Below are positions 43,038-52,317 of a stretch of 64,000 bases of DNA, in pieces. The notes below the pieces were generated by a model that saw nothing but the letters and a program-made list of their open reading frames with translations, was not told the DNA's origin and did not search any database. The stretch is from assembly GCF_900103195.1 (NCBI RefSeq), contig NZ_FMWU01000008.1:62001-126000 (forward strand). The letters are read 5' to 3'. This DNA is from Methylobacterium sp. UNC378MF. GTDB lineage: Bacteria; Pseudomonadota; Alphaproteobacteria; Rhizobiales; Beijerinckiaceae. Within the stretch, counting starts at the first letter, position 1. Each line of letters opens with the position of its first letter. A program made the position numbers and the translations under genes.

Positions 43038-43910
43038 TCAGCCGACGCCATGCGAGTTCAGGAAGGCCAGCGCACGCTTCCAGCCATCCTCCGCGGCCTC
43101 CCGGCGATAACTCGGGCGGTAATCCGCGTGAAAGCCGTGCGGGGCGTCCGGGTAGATCACGAGCTCGACGCTTTTACCGGCGGCCTTGGCGCGGTCACGC
43201 GCCTCCTCCACGGCCGCCACCGGGATACCCGTATCGGCTCCGCCATAGAGGCCGAGCAGCGGCGCATGGATCTCCGCGGCCACGTCTGCGGCGGTGCGCG
43301 GCTGGATGTCGGTACGCTCGCCACCGACCGGTCCGTACCAGGCGACCGCCGCCTTCAGGTCGCGACGATGCGCCGCGTACAGCCACGCATCCCGCCCCCC
43401 GCGGCACCAGCCCATGACCCCGAGCCGGTTCGGGTCACCCTTCGCGGCTGAGGCCGCCCAGACCACCGTCGCGTCGAGATCGCCGATCCATTGCGCATCC
43501 GGCGTCTTCGCGATCACGTCGCGGATGATCTGCTTGGGATCGGTCATGGTCGAGAGATCGCCTTGGCGGGCGTAGAGCTCGGGCGCCACGGCGCAGTAAC
43601 CTGCCTTCGCGAGCCGGCGGCAGATGTCCTTGATGTATTCGTGGACGCCGAAGATCTCCTCGATCACGAGGACGATCGGGAAAGGACCGGCACCCTCCGG
43701 AGACGCCCGGTAGCCCGGCATCGGACCGTCGGCGGCCGGGATCTTCACCTCGCCGGCCTCGATGCCGGTGGTGTCCGTGTGGATCACCTGGGCCTCGACG
43801 CGGGTGGTCGCGAGTGTCAGGCCGCTCATCAGGCTCGTCATTACGAAGCCGCGCCGCGACAAGGGCGGCGTGATCAGCCCGTCTAGTCCGGCCCGGTCGT
43901 GATCGGCCAT
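43038..43910 (-). CDS. dienelactone hydrolase family protein, Tat-exported
   Basis: The 290-residue protein has an N-terminal twin-arginine motif (PLSRRGFVMTS at about residue 17) and a hydrophobic stretch, suggesting Tat export. The hydrolase domain has the dienelactone hydrolase triad: Cys in GVMGWCRGGRDAW, an Asp in YGGADTGIP, and His in PHGFHADYRPSYR, plus the conserved Glu in VIEEIFGVHEYI. It probably hydrolyses lactones or esters; the substrate is unknown. It stands alone. Confidence 0.88.
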   Translation of the reverse strand: MADHDRAGLDGLITPPLSRRGFVMTSLMSGLTLATTRVEAQVIHTDTTGIEAGEVKIPAADGPMPGYRASPEGAGPFPIVLVIEEIFGVHEYIKDICRRLAKAGYCAVAPELYARQGDLSTMTDPKQIIRDVIAKTPDAQWIGDLDATVVWAASAAKGDPNRLGVMGWCRGGRDAWLYAAHRRDLKAAVAWYGPVGGERTDIQPRTAADVAAEIHAPLLGLYGGADTGIPVAAVEEARDRAKAAGKSVELVIYPDAPHGFHADYRPSYRREAAEDGWKRALAFLNSHGVG

Positions 43911-43991
43911 GATGCTCTCTCCCTCGTTTCGAGGATGAGGGCTATCCGGGTGCGGCAGCCCGGGTCAAATCGCCATCGCGTCAGCGGTCGG

Positions 43992-44393
43992 TCACGCTCC
44001 GGCGGCTGCCAGGACACGCGCCGGCCGCTGCGGCATCCGAGCGGGCTCGACCATCTCGCGCGGCCTCAGCATGTCGCCCAAGCTGACGAAGGTCTCAGCG
44101 GCCGGTGAGACGACGGCGCGGATGCCGTAGCCGAGCGCGAAGGACCGGATCAGCTCGGCGTCGCGCGGAATGCCGAAGCGGTCGAGCGCCGCGAGAAAGG
44201 CCTCACGGAACAGGCTTGGCCGGCACCAGCGCTTCTCGGCCATCTGCAGCGGCCAGTCCCACAGACCCTCGGCCCGTCGCATCGCCAGCGCGGTGCGGGC
44301 GATGAAGTAGCCGGTTTCACGGTGCTCGATCCCCTCCGCCTGCACCGACCAATCGTCGTTGCCGAACAGTTCGACCTCAGCCGCGTCGCCCAT
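43992..44393 (-). CDS. conserved hypothetical protein
   Basis: The 133-residue protein starts MGDAAEVELFGNDDWSVQ after a GGAGG ribosome site. It has no signal or membrane segment and appears alpha/beta: GIEHRETGYFIARTALAMRR, then WPLQMAEKRWCRP, FREAFLAALDRFGI and DAELIRSFALGYGIRA. No family recognised. It is preceded by the DUF192 gene on the same strand with about 120 bases between. Confidence 0.65.
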   Translation of the reverse strand: MGDAAEVELFGNDDWSVQAEGIEHRETGYFIARTALAMRRAEGLWDWPLQMAEKRWCRPSLFREAFLAALDRFGIPRDAELIRSFALGYGIRAVVSPAAETFVSLGDMLRPREMVEPARMPQRPARVLAAAGA

Positions 44394-44513
44394 CGGGTCC
44401 TCCGCCCTGAACCAGCCTTCCGGCGCACCGGAACATTGCCGGAACACTGGCGTGGAATGCGGCCTTGGTCAAGGCACTTGTTCCCGGTGCGTTCGCGCGT
44501 CGGAATGCGGCCC

Positions 44514-45005
44514 TCAACGGGCCTTGAACATCGCGTGCTCGATCCGGTCGCCCGGTGCGATCCCGAGCTTCGCCGCGGTCCCGGCATTCAGTTCCAGGAC
44601 CGCGAGAACCGGGCCGCCCGAAGGGATGATCGCGGTGGAGAGCGGCTCCGTATCGGCGGCGATCCGGGTGATCGTCCCGTCCGGGCGGATGAACAGCATG
44701 TCGAGCGGCAGATAGGTGTTCTTCATCCACATGGTGACGGGCTGATCCTGCTCGAAATCGAACAGCATGCCGTGATCGGCGGCCATGTGCCGTCGGAACA
44801 TCAGGCCGCGGGCGCGGGCCGCGTCGTCGCGCATCACCTCGACATCGAGGCGCTTCGGACCGGACTTGGTGACGATGGTCAGCGGCTCCGACTTGGCCGC
44901 GGCGGCGCGCGCCGCCTGCGCGAGGACGGCCGGGGCCGGGCCAACTGCGACCAGCGCGAGACAGGCGATGGCGGCCGCGCGGGTGGCGTGGAAGAGGGAT
45001 CTCAC
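44514..45005 (-). CDS. secreted DUF192 protein
   Basis: The 163-residue precursor has a signal peptide (cleaved near VLAQAARA) and a DUF192 domain: DDAARARGLMFRRHMAADHG, MLFDFEQDQPVTMWMKNTYL, LDMLFIRPDGTI, and the closing AVLELNAGTAAKLGIAPGD. The family is widespread; its function is not established. In alphaproteobacteria this gene is often next to a cold-shock protein gene, as here (151 bases upstream on the same strand). Confidence 0.9.
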   Translation of the reverse strand: MRSLFHATRAAAIACLALVAVGPAPAVLAQAARAAAAKSEPLTIVTKSGPKRLDVEVMRDDAARARGLMFRRHMAADHGMLFDFEQDQPVTMWMKNTYLPLDMLFIRPDGTITRIAADTEPLSTAIIPSGGPVLAVLELNAGTAAKLGIAPGDRIEHAMFKAR

Positions 45006-45155
45006 AGGCTCAGGCCTCTCGTGGGATGACGTGCGGGCCAGAGGGCCTGCGGACCGGTGATAGACCAGGATGCGCCAAAGGGGAATCCGACGCGGGATTT
45101 CCTCAGCCTCACCAAAGAGATAGAGCCAGCTGCGCGCGGCCTGAGGGCTGCGGCC

Positions 45156-45761
45156 TCAATGCGATGCGGGCACCGCCCCGTCGATCAGCCGGACCTCGGC
45201 CGCCATCACGCCCTTCGAGCCGTCGCCATAGCGCACGAGGACGGATTCGCCGGGCTTCAGCTCGGCGATCCCGTAACGCCGCAACGTCTCCATATGCACG
45301 AAGATGTCGGGCGTTCCGTCGCCCCGGGTCAGGAAGCCGAACCCGCGCAAACGGTTGAACCACTTCACGACCGCGGTTTCCAGCCCGCTCGTCGGGGTCA
45401 CGGTCACGTGCGTGCGCGGCATCGGCATCTCGGACGGATGCAACGCGGTCGCCTGATCGAGGGAGAGTACCCGGAAGGCCTGCCAGCCGCGCGGTCGCTC
45501 CACGGCCTCCACGACGATGCGGGCGCCCTCGCTCGCAGCCTGATAGCCGTCGCGGCGGAGGCAGGTGACGTGCAGCAGGATATCGGGCGCGCCGTCATCG
45601 GGCACGATGAACCCGAAGCCCTTCGAGACATCGAACCACTTGATGCGGCCGGCCACCTCGACGAGGTCGAGTGCCTCATCGTCGTGCTGACTCAGTTCGC
45701 CGGCTCGAGCGACCGTCACCCGATCTGGGTCCTCCGGCCCGGATCCGCGTTCGTCAGACAT
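45156..45761 (-). CDS. double cold-shock domain protein
   Basis: The 201-residue protein contains two cold-shock domains, at about residues 36-100 ([20 protein letters not shown] with [11 protein letters not shown]) and 128-195 ([20 protein letters not shown] with [13 protein letters not shown]). Both keep the aromatic RNP-like motifs for binding single-stranded RNA or DNA. It likely acts as an RNA chaperone or post-transcriptional regulator. Duplicated-domain cold-shock proteins are typical of Rhizobiales. Downstream on the same strand is the DUF192 gene. Confidence 0.93.
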   Translation of the reverse strand: MSDERGSGPEDPDRVTVARAGELSQHDDEALDLVEVAGRIKWFDVSKGFGFIVPDDGAPDILLHVTCLRRDGYQAASEGARIVVEAVERPRGWQAFRVLSLDQATALHPSEMPMPRTHVTVTPTSGLETAVVKWFNRLRGFGFLTRGDGTPDIFVHMETLRRYGIAELKPGESVLVRYGDGSKGVMAAEVRLIDGAVPASH

Positions 45762-46113
45762 GGCCGAGCAACCTACACCGAATCACGCCGCGCGCTCTCC
45801 CAGCAAGATTAACGAAGTCCTGATGTCCGGGAAGCCCATTTGGCCGGCGGGAGACTCCCACCCAGTTGCAATCTTGGCCCAAGGAGGCGACGCCGCAACA
45901 GTCGAACGGTCGCAGGTTCCGGCGAAACAGGAGTTTAAGCGGCGGCCCGGACGAGCGGTTTTCCCGGGTTGCGGGTTCCGCCGGCGCCCTCTCGGTTGCG
46001 CGCCGGCGGCCTTCACATTTCCGAGAGGCACCGAGCCCGCAGCCTGAAGGGCAGCGCGCCCAATACAGGTCACCATGGAAAGGGAGGCTCCGACATGGTT
46101 TGGGTGCACCATC
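45762..46113. other. intergenic region between divergent genes
   Basis: This stretch of about 350 bases separates the double cold-shock gene from the DUF1624 gene. No gene, tRNA or strong hairpin was seen. It should carry both promoters and the cold-shock 5' leader. An ATG at 46075 in frame with the DUF1624 gene may be its true start. Confidence 0.5.
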
Positions 46114-47121
46114 ATGTCCGTTGATGTCACCCTCGACCGCCCCATCGCCGCCCCCCTGGAACCGCAACGCCGCCTGCCGGTCATCGACGCAATCCGGGCC
46201 GCCGCCCTCGCCGCGATGGCGAGCTATCACACGCTCTGGGATCTCGGCCATCTGCGGCTGACCGCAGAGAATTACGCGCTGACGCCGGCCGGTCGACTTG
46301 CTGCCGAGATGATCGCCGGCAGCTTCCTGCTCCTCGTCGGCGTCGGCCTCGTGCTGATGAACGGCCGCGGTGTCCGGCTCCGGCCGACCCTGACGCGGTT
46401 CGCGCGGATCGGCGGGGCGGCGCTGCTCGTGACCCTCGGCACCTGGGCCATCTTCCCGGACGCCTTCGTCTTCTTCGGCGTGCTGCACTGCATCGCCGTC
46501 TCGAGCCTGCTCGGGCTGCCGTTCCTGTTCCTGCCGGTGCCCGTCGCGGTGCTCGCAGCCGCAGCTTTCCTCGCCGCGCCGCACGTCGTGCACGCGCCCA
46601 TCCTCGATGCGCCGGCCCTGTCCTTTCTCGGCCTCGGCTCAGTCGTGCCGCGGACGAACGACTACGTGCCGCTCTTCCCCTGGTTCGGGCTGGTGCTGGT
46701 CGGGATCGTCCTGGGCCGGCTGGGGCTGCCGAAGCTTGCCCGTTCACGGCTCGGGGCTTGGGCTCCGCACACGCGGCTGGGTCGCGCCGCGACCGTCGCG
46801 GGCCGGCACAGCCTCGCGATCTACCTCATCCACCAGCCCGTCCTGCTGGCGGTGCTGACCGGCTTGGTCACGGTGGTCGGCGCCAATCCGCGCGCCGGGC
46901 TGCGGGCGTTCCGCGCCGATTACGTCACAATCTGCGCGCGCACCGGCGGCGAGCCGCCGCTCTGCCGCATCGCCGCCCGCTGCACCTCCGAGGCGCTGCT
47001 CCGCGAGGATCTCTTCCGGGAGGATGGTCGTCCCTTCAGCGGGACCGAGCGCCTGCGCGCCCAGGCGATCTCACAGGGCTGCTACGCCGCTCTGGAGGCC
47101 GCCGCGCGGACGGCGCGCTGA
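46114..47121 (+). CDS. DUF1624 (heparan-alpha-glucosaminide N-acetyltransferase-like) membrane protein
   Basis: The 335-residue membrane protein begins with the family motif RLPVIDAIRAAALAAMASYH, followed by LWDLGH, and has about seven hydrophobic segments with a late GRHSLAIYLIHQPVLL. This is the acyltransferase-like core of DUF1624. A C-terminal soluble region (about residues 258-335) contains four cysteines. It may acetylate an envelope sugar, but substrates of bacterial members are unknown. A longer start at 46075 (MEREAPTWF) is possible. Confidence 0.82.
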   Translation: MSVDVTLDRPIAAPLEPQRRLPVIDAIRAAALAAMASYHTLWDLGHLRLTAENYALTPAGRLAAEMIAGSFLLLVGVGLVLMNGRGVRLRPTLTRFARIGGAALLVTLGTWAIFPDAFVFFGVLHCIAVSSLLGLPFLFLPVPVAVLAAAAFLAAPHVVHAPILDAPALSFLGLGSVVPRTNDYVPLFPWFGLVLVGIVLGRLGLPKLARSRLGAWAPHTRLGRAATVAGRHSLAIYLIHQPVLLAVLTGLVTVVGANPRAGLRAFRADYVTICARTGGEPPLCRIAARCTSEALLREDLFREDGRPFSGTERLRAQAISQGCYAALEAAARTAR

Positions 47122-47122
47122 T

Positions 47123-47151
47123 TGCCGGCCCCGGATCGACCAGGGCCGGCA
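47123..47151. terminator. bidirectional hairpin between DUF1624 gene and efp
   Basis: TGCCGGCCC and GGGCCGGCA form a perfect 9-base stem around an 11-base loop in the 38 bases between two convergent genes. No T tract is present on either side. Confidence 0.5.
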
Positions 47152-47159
47152 GGTCCGGC

Positions 47160-47726
47160 TCAGTCCTTGGCGCGCTCAACGTAAGACCCGTCGGCCGTCA
47201 TCACGACGACGCGGGTGCCGGCGGCGATATGGGGCGGCACGGTCGTGCGCACGCCGTTCGACAGGGTCGCGGGCTTGTAGGACGACGAGGCCGTCTGACC
47301 CTTCAGGACCGGCTCGGTCTCGGCGACCTCGAGGGTCACGCGCTGGGGCAGCTCGATGGTCAGCGGGACGCCGTTATGGACCGAGAGCATCACCGCCATG
47401 CCCTCCTGGAGGTACGGCGCGGCGTCGCCGACCACGTCCTCCGGCACGGCGATCTGCTCGTAGTTCTCCGGGTTCATGAAGTGGAACCCCTCGCCGTCGC
47501 TGTAGAGGAAGGTGTGCTCGCGATCCTCCACGAAGGCGCGCTCGACCTGCTCGGTCGTCCGGTAGCGCTCGGACACCTTCACGCCGTCCGTGATCCGGCG
47601 CATGTCGAGCTGGGTCACCGGGGTGCCCTTGCCGGGATGGATGTTCTCGGCGAACAGGATCACATAGAGCTTGCCGTCCTTTTCGACGACGTTGCCCTTG
47701 CGGAGCGTTGAGGCGATCACCTTCAC
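47160..47726 (-). CDS. efp: elongation factor P
   Basis: EF-P rescues ribosomes stalled at consecutive prolines. The 188-residue product has the three-domain length and starts with GTG ([14 protein letters not shown]). The domain I tip reads [10 protein letters not shown], keeping the Lys (residue 33 here, equivalent to Lys34) that is beta-lysylated. Domain signature [20 protein letters not shown] and the closing [17 protein letters not shown] are normal. The modification genes epmA and epmB are divergent from it, starting about 255 bases away. Confidence 0.95.
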   Translation of the reverse strand: MKVIASTLRKGNVVEKDGKLYVILFAENIHPGKGTPVTQLDMRRITDGVKVSERYRTTEQVERAFVEDREHTFLYSDGEGFHFMNPENYEQIAVPEDVVGDAAPYLQEGMAVMLSVHNGVPLTIELPQRVTLEVAETEPVLKGQTASSSYKPATLSNGVRTTVPPHIAAGTRVVVMTADGSYVERAKD

Positions 47727-47981
47727 GGAATTGCGTCCTGCATTGACATGGGGGCCGGCACGCGCCAAGCGCGGGCGCTGCATCTCGGACCCCGCCACTA
47801 TCGCATCTGCGCCCCGGTTGCCAGCGGGCGGGCGTGGACCGGCGACGGCGTGCATCCCCGGCCGCGTCGCCGCCGGGAGCCGGACAGGGTCGAGGATGAC
47901 AATGCTCCAGAACGCGGCGCGGCGCCGTCACCCGGGACAGGGCCGGCGGAACACGCTTCGCGACGGAAGCGGGGGCCGGGC

Positions 47982-49037
47982 TTGACGGGGTCCGGTTCTC
48001 CCTGGTGGTCGCCGGATCGCCACGTCGATCGGCGCCCGGCTCTACTTCTGCGCAACCGTATCCTGTCGGCGTTCCGCGCTTGGTTTGCCGAACGCGACTT
48101 CGTCGAGGTCGAGGCTGCCTGCCTGCAGGTCTCGCCGGGCAACGAGGCGCATCTCTCGGCCTTCGCCACCGAGGCGGTGGGCGCCAGCGGTGCGCGCACG
48201 CCGCTCTTCCTGCACACCTCGCCGGAATTCGCCTGCAAGAAGCTTCTGGCCGCCGGGGAGCCGCGGCTGTTCAGCGTCGCCCGCGTGTTCCGCAACCGGG
48301 AGCGCGGACCGCTGCATCACCCCGAATTCACGATGCTCGAATGGTACCGGACCGGTGCGCCCTACACGGCGCTGATGGCGGATTGCGCCGCGCTTCTCGC
48401 GCGTGCGGCCGAGACAGCCGGCGTCCGCCGCCTCGTCTTCCGGAACCGGGAGACCGATCCCTTCGCCGAACCGGAGCGCCTGACCCTGGCCGAGGCCTTC
48501 GACCGCTTCGCCGGGATCGATCTTCTCGCCAGCGTCTCGGCAGATGGCGAGACCGACCGGGACGGTCTGGCCGACGCCGTCGCGGGGGCCGGCCTGCGCG
48601 TTGCACCGGACGATACCTGGGCCGACCTGTTCTCCCGCGTCCTCGTGGCGCGGATCGAGCCGCATCTCGGCCTCGGCCGCCCCACCATCCTGTGCGAGTA
48701 CCCCGTCAGCGAGGCCGCCCTCGCCCGGCCGGCCCCGCATGATCCGCGCGTGGCCGAGCGCTTCGAGCTTTATGCCTGCGGCGTGGAACTCGCCAACGCC
48801 TTCGGTGAATTGACCGACCCGGACGAGCAGCGCCGACGCTTCGAGGCCGAGATGACGGAAAAACAGCGCATCTACGGCGAGCGCTACCCGGTCGACGAGG
48901 ATTTCCTCGCGGCGCTGGCCGTCATGCCGGAGGCGTCCGGCATCGCCCTCGGCTTCGACCGTCTGGCGATGCTGGCCTGCGGAGCGTCCCGGATCGAGGA
49001 TGTGATCTGGACGCCCGTGGCGGAGACGCGGCCATGA
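47982..49037 (+). CDS. epmA: EF-P lysine ligase EpmA (PoxA/GenX, truncated LysRS-like)
   Basis: The 351-residue protein is a class II lysyl-tRNA synthetase catalytic core without the anticodon domain. It has SPGNEAHLSAFATE, LFLHTSPEFACKKLLAAG, VFRNRERGPLHHPEFTMLEW (motif 2), FELYACGVELANAFGEL and GIALGFDRLAMLA (motif 3). EpmA attaches (R)-beta-lysine to EF-P. No ATG lies near the homologous start, so a TTG preceded by a purine-rich GAAGCGGGGG is proposed. Its stop overlaps epmB by four bases. Confidence 0.93.
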   Translation: MTGSGSPWWSPDRHVDRRPALLLRNRILSAFRAWFAERDFVEVEAACLQVSPGNEAHLSAFATEAVGASGARTPLFLHTSPEFACKKLLAAGEPRLFSVARVFRNRERGPLHHPEFTMLEWYRTGAPYTALMADCAALLARAAETAGVRRLVFRNRETDPFAEPERLTLAEAFDRFAGIDLLASVSADGETDRDGLADAVAGAGLRVAPDDTWADLFSRVLVARIEPHLGLGRPTILCEYPVSEAALARPAPHDPRVAERFELYACGVELANAFGELTDPDEQRRRFEAEMTEKQRIYGERYPVDEDFLAALAVMPEASGIALGFDRLAMLACGASRIEDVIWTPVAETRP

Positions 49038-50077
49038 ACCGGGTCCTGCGCAATGCGGACGACCTTGTCTCCGCCGGTCTGGTCTCCGGTGAGGAGGCGG
49101 AAGTCCTCGGCGGCGTGCTTGCCCGCTACGCGGTCTCGGTGACGCCCGACATGGCCGAGCTGATCGACCCGGACGATCCCGACGATCCGATCGCCCGCCA
49201 GTTCGTCCCGCGCGCGGCCGAGTGCACGACGGTGCCGGAGGAGCGGCCCGACCCGATCGGCGACGGCGCCCACTCCCCCGTGACCGGGATCGTCCATCGC
49301 TACCCCGATCGCGTGCTGCTGAAGCCGCTGCATGTCTGCCCGGTCTATTGCCGCTTCTGCTTCCGCCGCGAGATGGTCGGACCCGACGGGCTCGGGTCGC
49401 TCACCGACGCCGAACTGGATTCCGCCCTCGCCTACATCGCGCAGGATCCGCGGATCTGGGAGGTGGTGCTCACCGGCGGCGACCCGTTCGCGCTCTCGCC
49501 CCGCCGTCTCGGCGCGATCGCCGGGCGGCTCGCCGCCATCGCGCATGTGCGGGTGATGCGGATCCACACCCGCGTGCCCGTGGTGAAGCCCGACCTCGTC
49601 TCCGACGCTCTCGTGCGGGCTCTGGGGCGCTTCGGGCGTGCGGTGTTCGTCGCCCTCCATGCCAATCATCCACGGGAATTCACCCCGGCCGCACGCGCCG
49701 CCTGCGCCCGACTGGTCGAAGCCGGGATCCCCATGGTCAGCCAGTCGGTGCTTCTGCGCGGCGTCAACGACGATGCCGCGACGCTTGAGGCGCTGATGCG
49801 GACCTTCGTGGAGAACCGGATCAAGCCCTACTACCTGCACCACGGTGATCTGGCCCCCGGCACGGGGCACCTGCGCACGGGCCTCCGGGAGGGGCAAAGC
49901 CTGATGCGCGGCCTCCGCGGCCGCCTCTCCGGGCTCGCACAGCCGACCTTCGTGCTCGACATTCCCGGCGGGCACGGCAAGGTGCCGGTCGGGCCCGGCT
50001 ACCTGCGTGACACTCCGGACGGGGTGCAGGTGACCGATCCGAACGGGCTGGACCATGCCTACCCGCCGAAGGCGTGA
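49034..50077 (+). CDS. epmB: EF-P (R)-beta-lysine 2,3-aminomutase-like EpmB (radical SAM)
   Basis: The 347-residue enzyme has the radical SAM CxxxCxxC in HVCPVYCRFCFRREMVG (about residues 100-116), the GGDPF motif after VVLTG, and PLP-domain features of the lysine 2,3-aminomutase family (PYYLHHGDLAPGTGHLR with the PLP-Lys region degenerate as in short EpmB forms). It supplies (R)-beta-lysine for EpmA. Direct coupling to epmA and closeness to efp support this over a catabolic lysine aminomutase. No EpmC hydroxylase gene was seen. Confidence 0.93.
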   Translation: MNRVLRNADDLVSAGLVSGEEAEVLGGVLARYAVSVTPDMAELIDPDDPDDPIARQFVPRAAECTTVPEERPDPIGDGAHSPVTGIVHRYPDRVLLKPLHVCPVYCRFCFRREMVGPDGLGSLTDAELDSALAYIAQDPRIWEVVLTGGDPFALSPRRLGAIAGRLAAIAHVRVMRIHTRVPVVKPDLVSDALVRALGRFGRAVFVALHANHPREFTPAARAACARLVEAGIPMVSQSVLLRGVNDDAATLEALMRTFVENRIKPYYLHHGDLAPGTGHLRTGLREGQSLMRGLRGRLSGLAQPTFVLDIPGGHGKVPVGPGYLRDTPDGVQVTDPNGLDHAYPPKA

Positions 50078-50093
50078 CGGAGATCCTTTGACC

Positions 50094-50705
50094 ATGCGCA
50101 GGCTTTGGGGCCGCCTCACCTCGGTGAACGTGCAGAAGGCGGTTTGGGCACTGGACGAGTCGGGCTTGCCCTATGAGCGGATCGACGCCGGCGGAGCCCA
50201 CGGGGTCGTCCACGATCCTGCCTACCGCGTGATGAACCCGAACGGGCTGGTCCCCACCCTGGAGGAGGATGGCTTCGCCCTCTGGGAGTCGAACGCGATC
50301 CTGCGCTACCTCGCGGCGACAGGCCCGGCGCTGGCGCTGCCCGCCGATCCCCGGACACGCGCCCATGTCGAGCAATGGGTGGATTGGCAGGCGACGAGCT
50401 TCACGCCCGCGATGCGCGATGCGTTCTGGCAGCTCTACCGGTCGGCAGATCCCGACCGTGCCCTGATCGCCGACTCCCTGACGAAAACCGAGGCCATGGC
50501 GGCGATCCTCGACCGTCACCTGGCGGACCGGGATTACGTGGTCGGCACCGGCTTCAGCATCGCCGACATTGCCCTGGGCTGCGCGGCGCATCGCTGGCTC
50601 AATCTGCCGGCGGAGCGGATCGAGCGCCCGGCGCTGCGGCGCTGGTACGAGCGCGTCGCTGCCCGACCCGCAGCAGCCCGCGCCCTCGGCGAGCCCATCG
50701 CCTGA
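50094..50705 (+). CDS. glutathione S-transferase family protein
   Basis: The 203-residue protein has a thioredoxin-like N-terminal domain (SVNVQKAVWALDESGLPYER, MNPNGLVPTLEEDGFALWES with the cis-Pro and Glu-Ser that contact glutathione) and a helical C-terminal domain with GTGFSIADIALGCAAHRW. It follows epmB by 16 bases and may be co-transcribed, although no functional link is known. The catalytic first-helix residue is likely the Ser in LTSVNV. Specific substrate unknown. Confidence 0.9.
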   Translation: MRRLWGRLTSVNVQKAVWALDESGLPYERIDAGGAHGVVHDPAYRVMNPNGLVPTLEEDGFALWESNAILRYLAATGPALALPADPRTRAHVEQWVDWQATSFTPAMRDAFWQLYRSADPDRALIADSLTKTEAMAAILDRHLADRDYVVGTGFSIADIALGCAAHRWLNLPAERIERPALRRWYERVAARPAAARALGEPIA

Positions 50706-50815
50706 AGGCCATCGCGGGCGCCCGCGCGCCATCCAAGCCTTGCCGGGCATGCCGGCGCGATCCACCTTCCCGACCGCGCCGCCCGGACCGGGGCCGGCCT
50801 TTCACGGAGCCCCTG

Positions 50816-51466
50816 ATGGCGATCGACCAGACCCTGCGCGACGCGCTCTCCGCCGTGAGCCCGGCGAGCCTCGCCCGCGCTCTGTCGCGGGCCGGGGTGA
50901 AGGCCTTCAGCCCGTACGGCCTCTCGGCGTTGAGCAGCGAAACCGTGGTCGGACCCGCCTACACGATGCGGATGATCCCGGCCCGTGACGATGCCGCGGG
51001 TGACCTTGCCGCCGCCATCGACGCGGTCCCCGAGGGGGCGGTGGTGGTGATCGATGCCGCGGGATCCGCCCTCGCCCTGCCCTTCGGGGCGATCCTGGCG
51101 GCGCGCCTCGCCCAGCGCGGCGCCGCGGGTCTGATCACCGACGCCGCCCTGCCGGAGGAGATCGGCGTCCCCGCTTGGTGCCGGCCGGCCGCGGCCGCCG
51201 GTACCCTCGCGCTGGTCGGCACGCAGGAGCGCGTCGCCTGCGGCGGCGCCGCGATCCATCCCGGCGACATCGTGGTCGGCGATCGGACCGGCCTCGTCGT
51301 GGTGCCCGTTGCGCTTGCCGAGCGGGTCGCCCTGGAAGCCGTGGAGCAGCAGCGCCTCGATCTCTGGATTCAGCGCGAGGTCGAGCGCGGCGCTCATCTC
51401 GCGAGCCTCCTTCCGCCGGATGCGGCAGCGCTCGCCCGGTTCGAGGCCGAGACGAAGCCGGCCTGA
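50816..51466 (+). CDS. RraA-family protein
   Basis: The 216-residue protein belongs to the RraA/HMG-aldolase superfamily: an N-terminal helix with SPASLARALSRAG, then VGPAYTMRMIP, EGAVVVIDAAGS, FGAILAARLAQRGAAGLITD and IHPGDIVVGDRTGLVVVPVALA. Members include the RNase E regulator RraA and 4-hydroxy-4-methyl-2-oxoglutarate aldolases. The usual Arg-Asp pair of aldolase members (GxxRD) is not clearly present where LITDAAL is read, so enzymatic activity is doubtful. It ends five bases before the YdcF-like gene. Confidence 0.82.
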   Translation: MAIDQTLRDALSAVSPASLARALSRAGVKAFSPYGLSALSSETVVGPAYTMRMIPARDDAAGDLAAAIDAVPEGAVVVIDAAGSALALPFGAILAARLAQRGAAGLITDAALPEEIGVPAWCRPAAAAGTLALVGTQERVACGGAAIHPGDIVVGDRTGLVVVPVALAERVALEAVEQQRLDLWIQREVERGAHLASLLPPDAAALARFEAETKPA

Positions 51467-51471
51467 GGACC

Positions 51472-52317
51472 GTGTTCTTCCCCGTTTCGAAGGTGATCTT
51501 CTTCCTGATCACCCCGTCGAATTTCTGCATCTTCGCGATCCTGCTCGGCCTCGCTGTCGCGGCTCTGACACGGCGGCGGCGGACCGGTCTCGGTCTCGCA
51601 CTGCTGGGCACCCTCCTGCTCGCCGCGGCCGGTCTCTCGCCCCTTTCGGACGTGGCCCTGATCCCGCTCGAGCAGCGCTTTCCCGTCTTTCCGGACGACG
51701 GCCCGGCCCCGGCCGGGATCATCGTGCTGGGCGGCGGCATCGAGGCGGGCCTCTCGGAGTCCCGGCGACAGATCGTCTTCAACGATGCCGGCGAGCGGCC
51801 GATCTATCTCGGCGACCTCGCTCGGCGATTTCCTACGGCGCGGCTCGTCTTCTCCGGCGGCAGCGGCTTCATCGCGGGCGGCATGGCCGAAGCCGACGTC
51901 GTGAGCCGGCAGGCGGACGTGATCGGCGTACCGCGGACGCGCCTGATCCTGGAGAACCGCTCGCGCAACACCCGCGAGAACGCTGCCTTCTCGGCGGCGC
52001 TGGTGCAGCCGAAGTCCGGCGAGCGCTGGCTGCTCGTGACCTCCGCATGGCACATGCCAAGGGCGGTCGGTTGCTTCCGCCAAGCCGGCTTCACGGTGGA
52101 CGCGTTCCCCGTCGATTACCGGACCCGGGGCTGGAGCGACGTCGCCCACGTCCACGGCTTCGCGTCGGACGGGCTGCTCCAGTTCGACCTGGCGGTGAAG
52201 GAGTGGATCGGCCTCATCGCCTACCGCCTGTCCGGCTACACGCCGGACTGGCTGCCGGGCCCTGACCCGAAAGGTGCCTCCGAGGTCACGCCAGCGGCTG
52301 GCAGCGACAACCGGTAG
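51472..52317 (+). CDS. YdcF family protein (DUF218)
   Basis: The 281-residue protein has two N-terminal membrane helices (about 5-22 and 30-55) and a periplasmic DUF218 domain: GIIVLGGGIEAGLS, RLVFSGGSGFIAGGMAEADV, ILENRSRNTRENAAF and LLVTSAWHMPRAVGCFRQAG. Relatives such as ElyC affect envelope polysaccharide metabolism. It starts with GTG after a TGAGGA ribosome site. The last 82 bases overlap the convergent DUF3253 gene on the other strand. Confidence 0.88.
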   Translation: MFFPVSKVIFFLITPSNFCIFAILLGLAVAALTRRRRTGLGLALLGTLLLAAAGLSPLSDVALIPLEQRFPVFPDDGPAPAGIIVLGGGIEAGLSESRRQIVFNDAGERPIYLGDLARRFPTARLVFSGGSGFIAGGMAEADVVSRQADVIGVPRTRLILENRSRNTRENAAFSAALVQPKSGERWLLVTSAWHMPRAVGCFRQAGFTVDAFPVDYRTRGWSDVAHVHGFASDGLLQFDLAVKEWIGLIAYRLSGYTPDWLPGPDPKGASEVTPAAGSDNR

